A stretch of 64,000 nucleotides of DNA from Argopecten irradians (Eukaryota; Mollusca; Bivalvia; Pectinida; Pectinidae): assembly GCF_041381155.1 (NCBI RefSeq), contig NC_091135.1:7245620-7309619 (forward strand), written 5' to 3'. Within the stretch, counting starts at the first letter, position 1; each line of letters begins with the position of its first letter. The notes below the pieces were generated by a model. It was not told the origin of the DNA, made no database searches, and saw only the letters and a program-made list of their open reading frames with translations. The position numbers and the translations under genes are program-made. This document shows, in pieces, positions 49,640-58,595 of this stretch.

Positions 49640-51316
49640 CAGATTATGATGATGATGGTGAATGAAACTGATGTGGCAGATGATGAGTGATGATAATCTT
49701 TTGTTTTGTATTTGTAAAAATGCTTTGGAAAAATAAAATAATTATTAAAAAAAAAACATGGTTATAACGAATCTCCAGGGATCAACAATATACATTTTAC
49801 AGATATCTTACTGAAATCTTAACGGGAATGAAAATTACTACGTTATACCCATGGATTCATTGTAAGTATATTCGCTATATAAAAACATGTTCTATGTTTT
49901 TGCTGAGAATGCCAGGTTATATAAACCGAATGGAAGCTAATTGAGACAAAGGTTTTCGTATTTGTGTAGTGTGACAACTCATGGATAATAATAATACTAA
50001 TATCAATTCAAGCAAAGTAACAAATAGACATACATGTGCCGGTTTGGCTGGACCAGAAATTATCTAGATGTCTCTGATTGGACATAAAGATATCAATACA
50101 TAGATACATCACAAAGTTACAAGTTACAAATAAACAAACATAATACATGTAAATCTATATCTAGGATAACCAATCAAAGCAATGAAAGCTTATTCATAAT
50201 GGGGTCACAAAATATTAGGGCATATTCTTCAGTTGTTTTATTTGTAATTACATAAAACGTATTGATAAGCTTTTTGTGGTCATGAGGTAAATATTTCTGA
50301 GTTAAAAGTAATGTTGAGTGTGATTTACTATTGGATATGACTGACCACTCAATTAAATTGTGTTCTCTGGCCTCCAAGAGGATTTAGTGTCAAATTAATA
50401 AAATTTTAAGATAATGATGTACATTTTATAATTTACGATAATTGGCCTGATGAAACTATGTACATGGCACAGGTTATTATCGTGTACACCAGCACACTCA
50501 TCATCATGAAACTTAGCTTCCAGAGGCTGATCATGATCATGAGCTACATTTGTATTTTCGGGCAAACATACAACTGTAGAGTATAGGTAATAACTGGGTT
50601 TTTTTAATAAAAAAAGATTATGATACATATAAATTCACACTCATATCTACAAAAGACTATTTCCTACATGTAGAATTCACATATAACACACGTATAGGGC
50701 CGATTTAACCATCGAGTCTTGAGACCGAATTAACCAAATACACTTGTAACTCTAGCTCTGATAGTTACAGAGTCAGTATTGAGGACTTTTAATAAAGGAT
50801 CAGTGTCAAAATATAGGACTCCTGTCATAAAGTAAAATATCGATATACCCTACTGTACATGTATATTTCTATGGTACAGGGTCAATATCGAGGACGTCTG
50901 ATAAAGGATCAGTGTCAAAATATAGGACGTCTTCTATCATAGAGTAAAATATCGATATACCCTACTATACATGTATATTTCCACGGTACTTGTAGCTTGC
51001 ATAGTCTCTAAAATGCATCGACATAACATTTATTCTAGCAACTTCTAATGTACATTATTTTAAAGTTACAGGGTACGCACAGTACAATGTACATGTACAC
51101 TACAGGAAAATGTACATTGACAGCCCGAATAAAGATTTATTGCAAATATTAGGCTAATTGATCTAAAGTGACAGTCCGTGAATTTGGAGGAAATTAATGT
51201 CGATAAACTGTTACAATAATATGAAAGATAAACTTGATTACCTGGGCTTTAAGTGCCCTCGCCAGAACCGTAGCTCCGTCAACTTGTTCCCCGTCCATGT
51301 TTGACGCATCCGCCAT
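34197..51316 (-). CDS. HACL1: 2-hydroxyacyl-CoA lyase 1, 17 exons, 577 aa, with two duplicated internal segments
   Basis: The span runs from a likely polyadenylation signal (AATAAA on -, about 34203) to the start codon at 51316. Exons (minus order): 51316-51242, 48589-48485, 47932-47892, 47397-47317, 47086-47014, 46578-46501, 43597-43503, 43276-43164, 42756-42621, 41242-41053, 40846-40739, 40404-40351, 38868-38768, 38518-38360, 37919-37812, 36216-36033, 35556-35524 (TAA). Phases agree throughout and total 578 codons, matching my recollection of 578 aa for human HACL1. The enzyme is a thiamine-diphosphate lyase that cleaves 2-hydroxyacyl-CoA to formyl-CoA and an aldehyde in peroxisomal alpha-oxidation. 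RNEQA (Glu58) is the cofactor-activating glutamate; [17 protein letters not shown] begins at residue 454 and NNNG ends at 484, forming the thiamine-diphosphate motif. The C-terminus FFWLTKSKI ends in a PTS1-like SKI. The start is set by CAAAATGGCG, although the frame stays open upstream to 51475. Extra copies of exons 4-6 and 10-12 are listed separately. Confidence 0.95.
35524..35556 (-). CDS. HACL1: HACL1 last coding exon with peroxisomal targeting signal
   Basis: This 33-base exon is too short to stand out as an open frame. On the minus strand, after acceptor CAG, it reads [10 protein letters not shown]-stop. It aligns with the human HACL1 end DFHWLTRSNM. The final SKI is a conservative variant of the SKL peroxisome import signal. 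Confidence 0.9.
   Translation of the reverse strand, partial: DFFWLTKSKI
36420..36560 (-). repeat. SINE fragment, degraded
   Basis: The string GGACACCACACGGTACC...CGGTGACATTAAACTGACAACGAGCAAACCAGTCGT resembles the middle of the SINE copies at 36690 and 37000 (CACTCGGTCACATTAAACTGACC...GGCAAACTAGT). It has neither head nor tail. Confidence 0.5.
36690..36965 (-). mobile_element. SINE copy, partial, in HACL1 intron
   Basis: TTTAACAGCCAGGGTC at the left corresponds to the 3' body of the SINE at 33419-33780, followed by shared strings (GTATTGCGGTGTG, TTTTAGGAGGCTGCG). The region near CTACCACTTTTTGA is shared on the right. The tRNA-like head is missing. Confidence 0.65.
37000..37380 (-). mobile_element. 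SINE copy, diverged, in HACL1 intron
   Basis: It starts TTGGTTGATTAATCAACGTCCTATCAACAG and has the same order of blocks as 33419-33780, up to GGGAATTGAACATATATCC, a decayed B-box region on the minus strand. It is older than the 33419 copy judging by its mismatches. Confidence 0.65.
39176..40197 (-). repeat. HACL1: Second copy of HACL1 exons 11-12 with a cut exon 10
   Basis: This block repeats 40199-41230 at an offset of about 1033 bases, introns included, with only scattered changes. It holds exon 12 (39371-39318), exon 11 (39812-39705) and the 3' part of exon 10 (40196-40021). Exon 10 here has lost its acceptor and first codons at the junction CACATCA/CTTGTTGGGG. Exons 11 and 12 are intact, keep splice sites and total 162 bases, so including both copies would add 54 residues in frame without a stop. 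The 577-aa length needs only one copy. Confidence 0.9.
41880..42535. mobile_element. CTCACCTGC-type repeat element, interrupted by a SINE fragment, in HACL1 intron
   Basis: The left end (TTTAGCTCATTTAGCCCAAAGAGCCGGTGAGGCTATGCCAT) and the right end (GTGAGCGATACAGGCTCTCTGTGCCTC) match the two ends of the element at 56562-57895. The inner string GTCAACATTTCCTGTAAATTGCCGCTAGTCAT also matches. At about 42368-42475 the 3' part of the SINE is inserted. This copy lacks the long minisatellite seen at 56.6-57.8 kb. Confidence 0.65.
42368..42475 (-). mobile_element. SINE 3' fragment nested in another repeat
   Basis: GTTTGTTTGCTTGTTTGATTAAACTAACGTCC followed by AACAGCCAGGGTCATGTAAGGACAGCCTCC matches the tail end of the SINE at 33419-33780. 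Only the 3' third is present, as expected of a 5'-truncated insertion. Confidence 0.7.
43622..43967. mobile_element. TTAA-flanked MITE, copy B, in HACL1 intron 6
   Basis: TTAAAGTGAATAGTCGGGCAAAG at the left and CCCGACTGTTCACTTTAA at the right form inverted ends with TTAA duplications. It is the reverse complement of copy A (27396-27740) along its length. It lies 25 bases beyond the acceptor of HACL1 exon 7 (43597). Confidence 0.88.
44341..45765 (-). repeat. HACL1: Second copy of HACL1 exons 4-6 with their introns
   Basis: It repeats about 46355-47778 with a constant offset of 2013 bases at all three exons: exon 4 45384-45304, exon 5 45073-45001, exon 6 44565-44488. Introns match nearly base for base, including a MITE (45505-45724). 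A coding difference is GAGCTGCCT here against GAGCAACCT in the other copy (Leu against Gln). The three exons total 232 bases (77 codons plus 1), so including both copies would shift the frame. Either copy can be spliced to exons 3 and 7 in phase. Confidence 0.92.
45505..45724. mobile_element. MITE with TIRs, inside the duplicated HACL1 segment (also 47518-47737)
   Basis: The left end TACTATATAGCCAGTTATTTTC pairs with the right end (C)GCGAAAAAAAACCAGCTATATGGTA. The inside has TTTCGCGGGTCAAATTTTCGC and CCCGCGAAAT, also inverse to each other. The second copy at 47518-47737 results from the segment duplication, not a new insertion. Confidence 0.75.
45766..46354. repeat. Degraded dispersed repeat between the two HACL1 exon 4-6 copies
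   Basis: It begins CAAGAGGCCCAAAGAGGGCCTTACCGTCATCTGAC, a motif typical of molluscan dispersed repeats. It contains TTTCAGCCAAATCGCA twice (about 45988 and 46207), and ends in an imperfect palindrome near 46281-46357 (TTTAACCAACTGTAC against GTATACTGTTGGTTAAA). It has no counterpart next to the other copy. Confidence 0.6.
49030..49067. repeat. (CT)n microsatellite
   Basis: About 19 uninterrupted CT units in HACL1 intron 1. Confidence 0.95.
49236..49690. repeat. (GAT)n satellite, about 450 bp, imperfect
   Basis: Long runs of GAT/TGA triplets mixed with AATGGTGATG units fill this stretch of HACL1 intron 1. The purest run is near 49576-49640. Such a tract is prone to length change and to assembly error. 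Confidence 0.95.
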
Positions 51317-51500
51317 TTTGACCAGAATGTCACGTGATTTGAACTCGTCTCTAGATCTTCTGTTTTTGGAGGTGACAAAATTGATCAACATGTCTGCGCC
51401 CATGACTGCATGACAGCGAAGAAAACGTGAAAAGGATAATGTCAGCTTCACAATGATGAATGTGACTAAGAACATTTTCTTTCTAGCGATACGAAATTAT
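51317..51500 (-). promoter_or_regulatory. HACL1: HACL1 5' region
   Basis: The start codon lies in CAAAATGGCGGA, a YY1-type start-site context. CACGTG (51331-51336) lies 15 bases upstream. The frame stays open for 53 more codons to an ATG at 51475, giving a hydrophobic leader (MFLVTFIIVK...). Since HACL1 is peroxisomal and other family members start near MADASN, I prefer the inner start. The 5' transcript end is not known. Confidence 0.35.
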
Positions 51501-51802
51501 TCAACAAAAACAGCTCCTAAAAGTACTGTAAGTTGCATGACAACTGACGATTATTTTTGTTCTGCTGTGATAATGTTCAGATGTTGTTCATAAAAAGATA
51601 GAAAACAATAAATTTGTTTAATGGATCAAAATACATATACATGTATATCCGTATTATCACTCCATTTTACAGATGATCTGACAAATGACAACATCTCATT
51701 AAAGGTGACCTTTATAGTTTATACTTCAAATGCATTTTCTCCAAATGCCATTTCGTCCCACCATGGATGCATTGTTTATGTCGCACTCTTTGGACGAAAT
51801 GA

Positions 51803-52809
51803 CGGTGACCGCCTTATATCTCAACGGCCCAATAGTTCAAAGGCCCGTTAGTCCGAAGGCCCATTAGTCCTAAGGCCCGTTAGTCCGAAGGCCATATAGT
51901 CTGAAGGCCCGATAGTCCGAAAACAGATAATATAATTGGGATTTTTATGCGAACAGTACTTGAAATGAAACAAAGGTTTATTACAGTTTTCGATGCAAAA
52001 GATTTGTTGTAAACTTGCCAAGGTATCTTACATGTATGTGACTATAGAATTGATACGGAAAATGATATGAAACAACGAAATGTATAGCGTATTTTCAAAA
52101 AGAGCATTCTAATCTTGAAATACGTAAACTATCTGATATTAAAGAGTATCATTTTTATATGTACAATGCAACCCTGTTTAATATTTCACCCAAAAATATC
52201 ATTATGCAGATCATTTCCATCATTATGGGTAGAATAAACAATTCAAAGAATGGGGAAGCAAAAATAAGTCGTTAAATACATGTACCCTTGACCATATATA
52301 TTGTACAATATAACGAAGTTTACTGGTATAATAAAAGTCATTTTTCGGTAGGATTTGATTATATACATCATTCATCCAAGGAGCAATGTTAATCCTAATG
52401 CAATATAGTGTACAAAAGGCTAACAATCGGACATTTTAAAGCTTGCATGTTTGTAAGATAATCCACAGAATGTATGCTTGTGAGATATCGTATAAAATGT
52501 AAGATGTTATTTTTATTATTTTTTTTTATATTATTTTTTTTTATATTTTGATGTAATTTTGACCTGGCATTGCTCCATGAAGAAATGACAACTTGCTGTC
52601 CATAGAAATTGTCAGATCAGCAGTGCCGAAAAATGTTTTCGTCAAAATACGTTAATTATAACAACTCTATAACTTGTAATATTTACTAATTTTCGGACTA
52701 ACTGGCCTTCGGACTATTGGCCTTCGGACTAAAGGGCCTTCGGACTATTGGGCCTTCGGACTAACGGGCCTTCGGACTATTGGGTCGTAGGGATATAAGG
52801 GTGTCACCG
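51803..52809. mobile_element. Foldback element with minisatellite inverted ends
   Basis: The left end (51803 to about 51925) starts CGGTGACCGCCTTATATCTCAACGG and continues as a 15-17-bp repeat of AAGGCCCGTTAGTCCG. The right end (about 52690-52809) is the inverse, GGCCTTCGGACTA repeats followed by GGGATATAAGGGTGTCACCG. AAATGA flanks both sides (51797-51802 and 52810-52815) as a likely 6-base target duplication. The 760-base centre is AT-rich with no recognisable protein. The structure fits a non-autonomous Foldback-type DNA transposon. It lies in the interval between the divergent HACL1 and GTPBP10 genes. Confidence 0.88.
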
Positions 52810-53089
52810 AAATGACTACATACACGAAAAATGATTCTGACAGATTTTGAAATTTATCTTATCACTGTCAAGAAATTTAGATCTTGTAATTTGATTAGTC
52901 TCAGTATTTTATTTACATTTAGAGAAAAATATCACTACATGCATAATCCAAATTTTAAGATCTTTAATCTTCATCGATTGATGCTGATTTTTTTGTGTAT
53001 CACAAAATGCGTTTTCGGAGACTATGGTATGTTCATTTTGTTTCATACTTTATAGCGCCTATAGGAATGTATCTTAAATCCTTTTACAG

Positions 53090-56000
53090 AAGCCAAGGAA
53101 GTACACTTTTGTAGATTCCCTACGTATACATGTAAGGGGTGGCGCTGGAGGTCAGGGTTACCAAAAGTTTGGAGGAAGTGGTGGTGATGGAGGCTGTGTA
53201 TATGTTAAAGCTAACAAAGAAATACGCAACCTCAGGACTGTCTACGAAAAAAATCCTAAGAAGCGATATGTCGCAGAGGTTGGACAAGATAGTAGGTGAG
53301 TGTGTCACACTGTCAGTTATTAAACCATTTGTCCTGTTGATTTTCACAGCATTTATAATAAGAAGAAGATAGATATAAAGTCATTTTATTGAAAAATGTT
53401 TATACACTGAATATAACAATAAATAACATTGGTCCATAACATATATACATGTACATGTATAATTCTATTAGAGATTGAAACATAGTACAAAAACCTTCTA
53501 ATTGATTTTAAATGTTGTAAATCATAATAAAATGACAAAAGAAATAATGAAAAGCTATATTGAATAAAACATATTCTCATACTTAGAATCAGAATTGAAA
53601 TATTATACATGTATTATCTTCTTTCATGTTGGTACTAATACATTTTTCACTTAATTTTATTCTGACATGAAGTCTTGAAATCGTTTGATGTTGTAACTTC
53701 ATCTTAGACCCGCGAGTTGTGTCTCGATCCTGTTTTTGCTGATCTGTGTTATTGAGTTTGTATATATATATATATATAAACAAAAAGAAGGACTACCAAC
53801 TCACATGTTCGGTTAGTGTTAGGTTTAAAAAGAAAAGAAAAAAAGAAAAAAAAACATTATGCAGAACTATAATAAGCAATTTCCACAATCATGGTAATAT
53901 TCTAATACTTTATTGCCATTGCATTTGTTTAATTCAGGAAACACTGGATCCTTGGAAATCCCGGTGAAGATCTTTGTATAGAGGTACCTCTTGGTGTGTC
54001 TGTCAGGGATCAGGATGGCATAGAAATTGGTAGGACTATTTAGTAAAGTTATAAAATTGTTTTGCTATTTAATAATTATCCAAAATGATATGCTTTCATA
54101 CTGGGATATAATTACAAAAACATAATGATAACCTTTATTCTTCAATGAAATATCTGTCTTTTATTATGTCTTTATTCATTATCATAATATCTTAACGAGT
54201 AAACAAAGCTTATATGGCCACAAAACTTAAAAAGTCTTTGAAATGCGCTACAGTTTACATAAGATTATTTTGAGTTAATTCCTTAATTTTGGAACACTTT
54301 TTTTTATTAAATCAAAACATTTCAAATTGGGCCTTTAAATGTATCTTTGTCCTTTAATTTAGAAGTCATTATTTAATGATCAAGAAAATGAATGTTTTCT
54401 TAACTTTAGATAACTTTTTACGGATATGCTGTTATATTACCGTATTCGACCCAATAAGGGCCCAGGGCATTTAAAAAATGAAAAGGTGCCAATAAGACGA
54501 AGTTATTGCAAACCTTTACAATTTTGTGTAGTTTTTGCATGTCTTTATTTATGCCTGGGCAATTGAAATCGAGGCTTCAAAATGGGGGAAGGGCGCTTAT
54601 AGGGACACGGGCGCTTATTGGGTCGAATACGGTATGTATATGGTTTGAAGGTGACCTTGATGAGGATGGGCAGGAAGTTATTGTTGCTGAAGGAGGAAGA
54701 GGAGGCAGCAACCAGAACAGTTTTCTAGGTCAGAGAGGAGAGGCGCATTCAGTTCTTCTGGACCTCAAACTCATTGCAGATGTTTCGCTGGTTGGGTAAG
54801 AATAGATACTTATAGTAAGATTATACATTAAGTGAAGGGCCCTTTCTCAAAGTTTTAAAATTTACACATAACCATTGATCCCTCAATGTCCAATTCCATT
54901 TTGGGAATGTTTTATAAAAAGTTTTGTAAAGAAAAATATAGAAAGGAGTAATGGAGTAAATAAATGATTAGATTTAAGGTTATCCCTTGGTCAGTCCCAA
55001 GATATTTTGGAGATCTGTTGTGTTTTGGATTTCTTTGACAAAATAAAAAAGATTAGATTAATCAGGATGATATATAGTGATAGTTAATGGGCAGTTGACA
55101 TCTTCAATTTCCCAGTTATTACAATCATGTTGACTTATTTCACAAGGATTTAAGAATAAACACAAAACTGTATGAGGGTTTGTTAGCAATAGGAGATAAT
55201 AGTGTTTTATACGATTTGTACTTAAATGTATTTTACAGAATGTATGTACTTTAACTAACAATTTATCGTTGAATTATTGTCTGGGACAATGTATACATAA
55301 TACAATATATACGCATCTATACCTGTACAAAAATTCCAGATTTCCGAATGCGGGTAAATCGACAACCTTGTCTGCTTTATCACGAACGTCTCCAAAGATT
55401 GCTTCATACCCATGTAAGTGTTTAAAATTAATGTAAACATAAATACATAAATACCTTATCCTATTACTGAGTGCAAGAAAATGAAATTTTAAAAAATGAG
55501 AATAAGAAAATAGATAGGGTACTGAAACAACTTGATTTTTGAAAATTTCAATTAATTTCAAAGTCAATCATTGTATTCTCAGCTACCTAAATTACAAACT
55601 GTTAGTATTGTAATTGTGATACAGAAATAACCTGACCTGTGACCTTTACAAAGCCAAAGTGTCTTGAATATTTGCCTTGTACTACCCGGTATTCTCCTGA
55701 TCATTTTATACAAATAATTAGACACATGTTTTGATTCTGAATTCTAGTTACAACCATACAGCCTTACATCGGAACAATGGAATACCAGATACGAGACAGG
55801 TAGGTTAGTTGATTAGCATATCTTTAATCATCATCAAATTTATATCCAAGTCTTTTTTTTTTCCAATCACAAACTTCAGTTTTGTTTCTTCTTTCAAGAG
55901 TAAGAACAACCATATTAACCTTGACATGGTTTTAAATTGGTTTCTAATTTCTGATCTGTTTATTAAGCTTAATTTCTAATAATAGGCTTTATATTTACAC

Positions 56001-58595
56001 TGGAATTTGCAAAACAGTATGATGTACAGTAAAATTTTTAGCTAGGATGCTGCCACTTTGAATTTGCAGTGAAATATCATAATAAGATAATCATTAGTTT
56101 ACAAAAGTTGTGTGTGATGATTTTAACAAAACATATTTTACTGGAGTATTTAAACATGAAAACATTTTGTTATTTTTTTTCTAGATCACTATTGCAGACT
56201 TGCCAGGCTTGATTGAGGGCGCCCATATATAAATAAAGGCATGGGACACAAATTCCTTAAACATATTGAGAGGACCAAGCTTTCTCCTGTTTATTGTTGA
56301 CATAAATGGATTTCAGCTCCACTCTAGATACACTCACAGAACTGCTTTTGAGACAGTACTCCTGTTAAATAAGGTAATAGTTTTATTTGTTAGATGGACA
56401 TGCTGTTTTACAGCATACACATCAAATTGAAGATGTTTGGGCTGACATGGTCTGGCACCAGCATGGTCCTGGTCATGAGAAGTATAGAGCTTAATAAGCA
56501 ACTCAATAAAACTACCTTTTAAGTGAAATTGAAAACCTTATCAGCCCTTCGCCAGTTTTTTTTGCTCACCTGCCGAAGGGCTGGTGAGCTTATGTCATGG
56601 CGCGGCGCCCGTCCGTTCCGTCGGTCGTCCGTCAACATTTCCTTTAAATCGCTATCTAGTCATAGAGTTCTGCATGGATTGTAACCAAATTTGGCCACAA
56701 ACATTCTTGGGGGAAGGGGAACAGAACTTGTATAAATTTTGGCTCTGACCCCCGGGGGCAGGAGGGCGCGGCCCAAAGGGAAAATAAAGGTAAATCCTAT
56801 AAATCGCTACTTGTCCTAGAGTTCTGCATGGATTGTAACCAAATTTGGCCACAAACATCCTCGGGGAAAGGGAAACAGAACTTGTATAAATTTTGGCTCT
56901 GACCCCCCGGGGGCAGGAGGGGCGGGGCCACCAATAGGGGAAATAGAGGTAAATCCTATAAATCCCTACTTGTCCTAGAGTTCTGCATGGATTGTAACCA
57001 AATTTGGCCACAAACATCCTCTGGGGAAGGGAAACATGAACTTGTATAAATTTTGGCTTGACCCCCCATGGGCAGGAGGGGCGGGGCCCCAATAGGGGGA
57101 AATAGAGGTAAATCCTATTAAAACGCTACATTTGTCCTAGAGTTCTGCATGGATTGTAACCAAATATGGCCACAAACATCCTTGGGGAAGGGGGAACAGA
57201 ACCTGTATAAATTTTGGCTCCTGACCCCCCCCCCGGGGGCAGGAGTGGTCGGGGCCCAATAGGGGAAATAGAGGTATAAATCCTATAAATCGCTACTTGT
57301 CCCAGAGTTTCTGCCATGGATTGTAAAAAACCAAATTTGGCCACAAACATCCTTGGGGGAAGGGGAACAGAAAACTTGTATAAATTTTGGCTCTGACCCC
57401 CCGTGTGCAGGAGGGCCGGGGCCCAATAGGGGAAATTAGAGGTAAATCCTATAAAATCGCTACTTTGTCCCAGAGTTTCTGCATTGGATTGTAACTCCAA
57501 AATTTGTGCCACATGACATCCTGGGGGAAATTGGGAACATGAAATATGTATAAATTTTGGTCTGACCCCTTTGGGGCAGGAGGGGCGGGGCCCACATAGG
57601 GGAAATAGAGGTAAATCCCTATATAAATCGGCTACTTGTCCCTAGAGTTCTGCATGGATTGTGGAACCTAATTTGGCCACAAATTATCCTTCGGAAGAGG
57701 GAACAGATACTTGTATAAATTTTTGGCTCTAACCCCCCCCGGTGGGCACGGAGGGGCGGGGCCCAATAGGGAAATAAGATCGGTAAAATATTCAAATTCC
57801 GTCTGAAAAGATAACAATGTAACCTGTTATTCAAGAACTTGACTTGATCATTACAAAACGCAGGTGAGCGATACAGGGCCCTCTGGGCCTCATTGTTTTT
57901 TTTTTTTTTTTTACATTTCTCTTTCCTTGATGAGTTAATGCAAGACAGAATCTTTTGATAATTGTGTAGGCGTTTATTTGTTGATTTTTATTGCCAAATT
58001 GATAAATGGCATTCTTTGTCCCTTGTTCGGTGTTTTTTTTCATTCATTTTTAAGTTCCCTTGGGCACTTGTCGGGTATATATACGGTATATAAGTGATAT
58101 CTAGGAATAAAGTTTTTCCCAAAATATTCCAGAAAAATGAAAATAATACTCATTAAAGATTGACAGTTAACATTGCTACAGTATTTCACGATCCCTATTA
58201 TGATGATTCCTTTCCTCTGTTGGGTTTTTGCTTAATATCAATTTCTTTTTCTCGGTCACAGGAAGCTGGATGTTATTATAACAGAGTAAGTGTTAGATAA
58301 GCCTGCTTTTTTAGCCCTAAACAAAATCGATACTGGATGAAAAAAGGGATTAAATAAAAAAAGGGGGAAAAGACAACAGATGTCATCAAATGAAAGTCAA
58401 AAAGCTGCCAGGTGATATGGATATGACATTTTTACTTTTATTTGTTTAAAATTGTTTAGGGCTATTCCAGGAGGAAAAAAAACATCAATCCCAGCAAGAG
58501 TAAAAAAATTAATAAGCGACACTAAGAAAGTTAAAAATATCATAAGAAAAGGTCTCCTGTCAAATGCTGGCCCTAATATCATGAAGCAGTCGTAA
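53090..58595 (+). CDS. GTPBP10: GTP-binding protein 10 (Obg family), first exon not found, 3' half frame-disturbed
   Basis: Exons: 53090-53295 (Obg domain: RKYTFVDSLRIHVRGGAGG), 53938-54029, 54651-54795 (AEGGRGG...LDLKLIADVSLVG), 55340-55413 (P-loop GFPNAGKST), 55748-55799 (FTT switch), 56185-56373 (G3 DLPG, LIEGAH), about 58262-58411 (G4 NKID) and 58460-58595 (VKNIIRKGLL to TAA). The order and motifs match GTPBP10, a mitochondrial or nucleolar Obg-type GTPase for large-subunit ribosome assembly. Phases agree up to the P-loop exon. From 55748 the frame fails: one base is short at the 55799/56185 join, two bases are extra near 56230 (CATATATAAATAAA) and one T is extra near 56281 (AAGCTTTCTCC), with further disturbance in the NKID exon. 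These may be sequence errors rather than decay, because the neighbouring repeat shows the same kind of indels. An initiator exon upstream of 53090 was not identified. Confidence 0.85.
54438..54634. mobile_element. MITE with about 25-bp TIRs, ending 16 bases before a GTPBP10 exon
   Basis: TACCGTATTCGACCCAATAAG at the left is the inverse of CTTATTGGGTCGAATACGGTA at the right. TA at each end may be the target duplication. The inside (197 bases in all) is noncoding. The next exon of GTPBP10 begins at 54651, so the acceptor's upstream region is largely MITE sequence. Confidence 0.85.
56562..57895. repeat. CTCACCTGC-type element carrying about seven 160-190-bp tandem units
   Basis: The ends TTTGCTCACCTGCCGAAGGGC (left) and GCAGGTGAGCGATACAGGGCCC (right) are partly inverse (GCTCACCTGC/GCAGGTGAGC). 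Between them a unit is repeated about seven times: CTAGAGTTCTGCATGGATTG, CCAAATTTGGCCACAAACAT, GGCTCTGACCCCC, AGGGGCGGGGCC, AATAGAGGTAAATCCTAT. It is in the intron of GTPBP10 between the exon ending 56373 and that starting 58262. Later units show many doubled or added bases. Open frames on the minus strand here are repeat artefacts. Confidence 0.85.

Noticed and set aside
49236-49690. Regular repeat array considered as CRISPR
   Set aside because: It is a triplet microsatellite without spacers, in an animal intron.
56652-57834. Minus-strand open frames of 71-146 codons with repeating MFVAKFGYNPCRTLGQ
   Set aside because: They are translations of the intronic minisatellite; units shift frame and no start or splice context exists.
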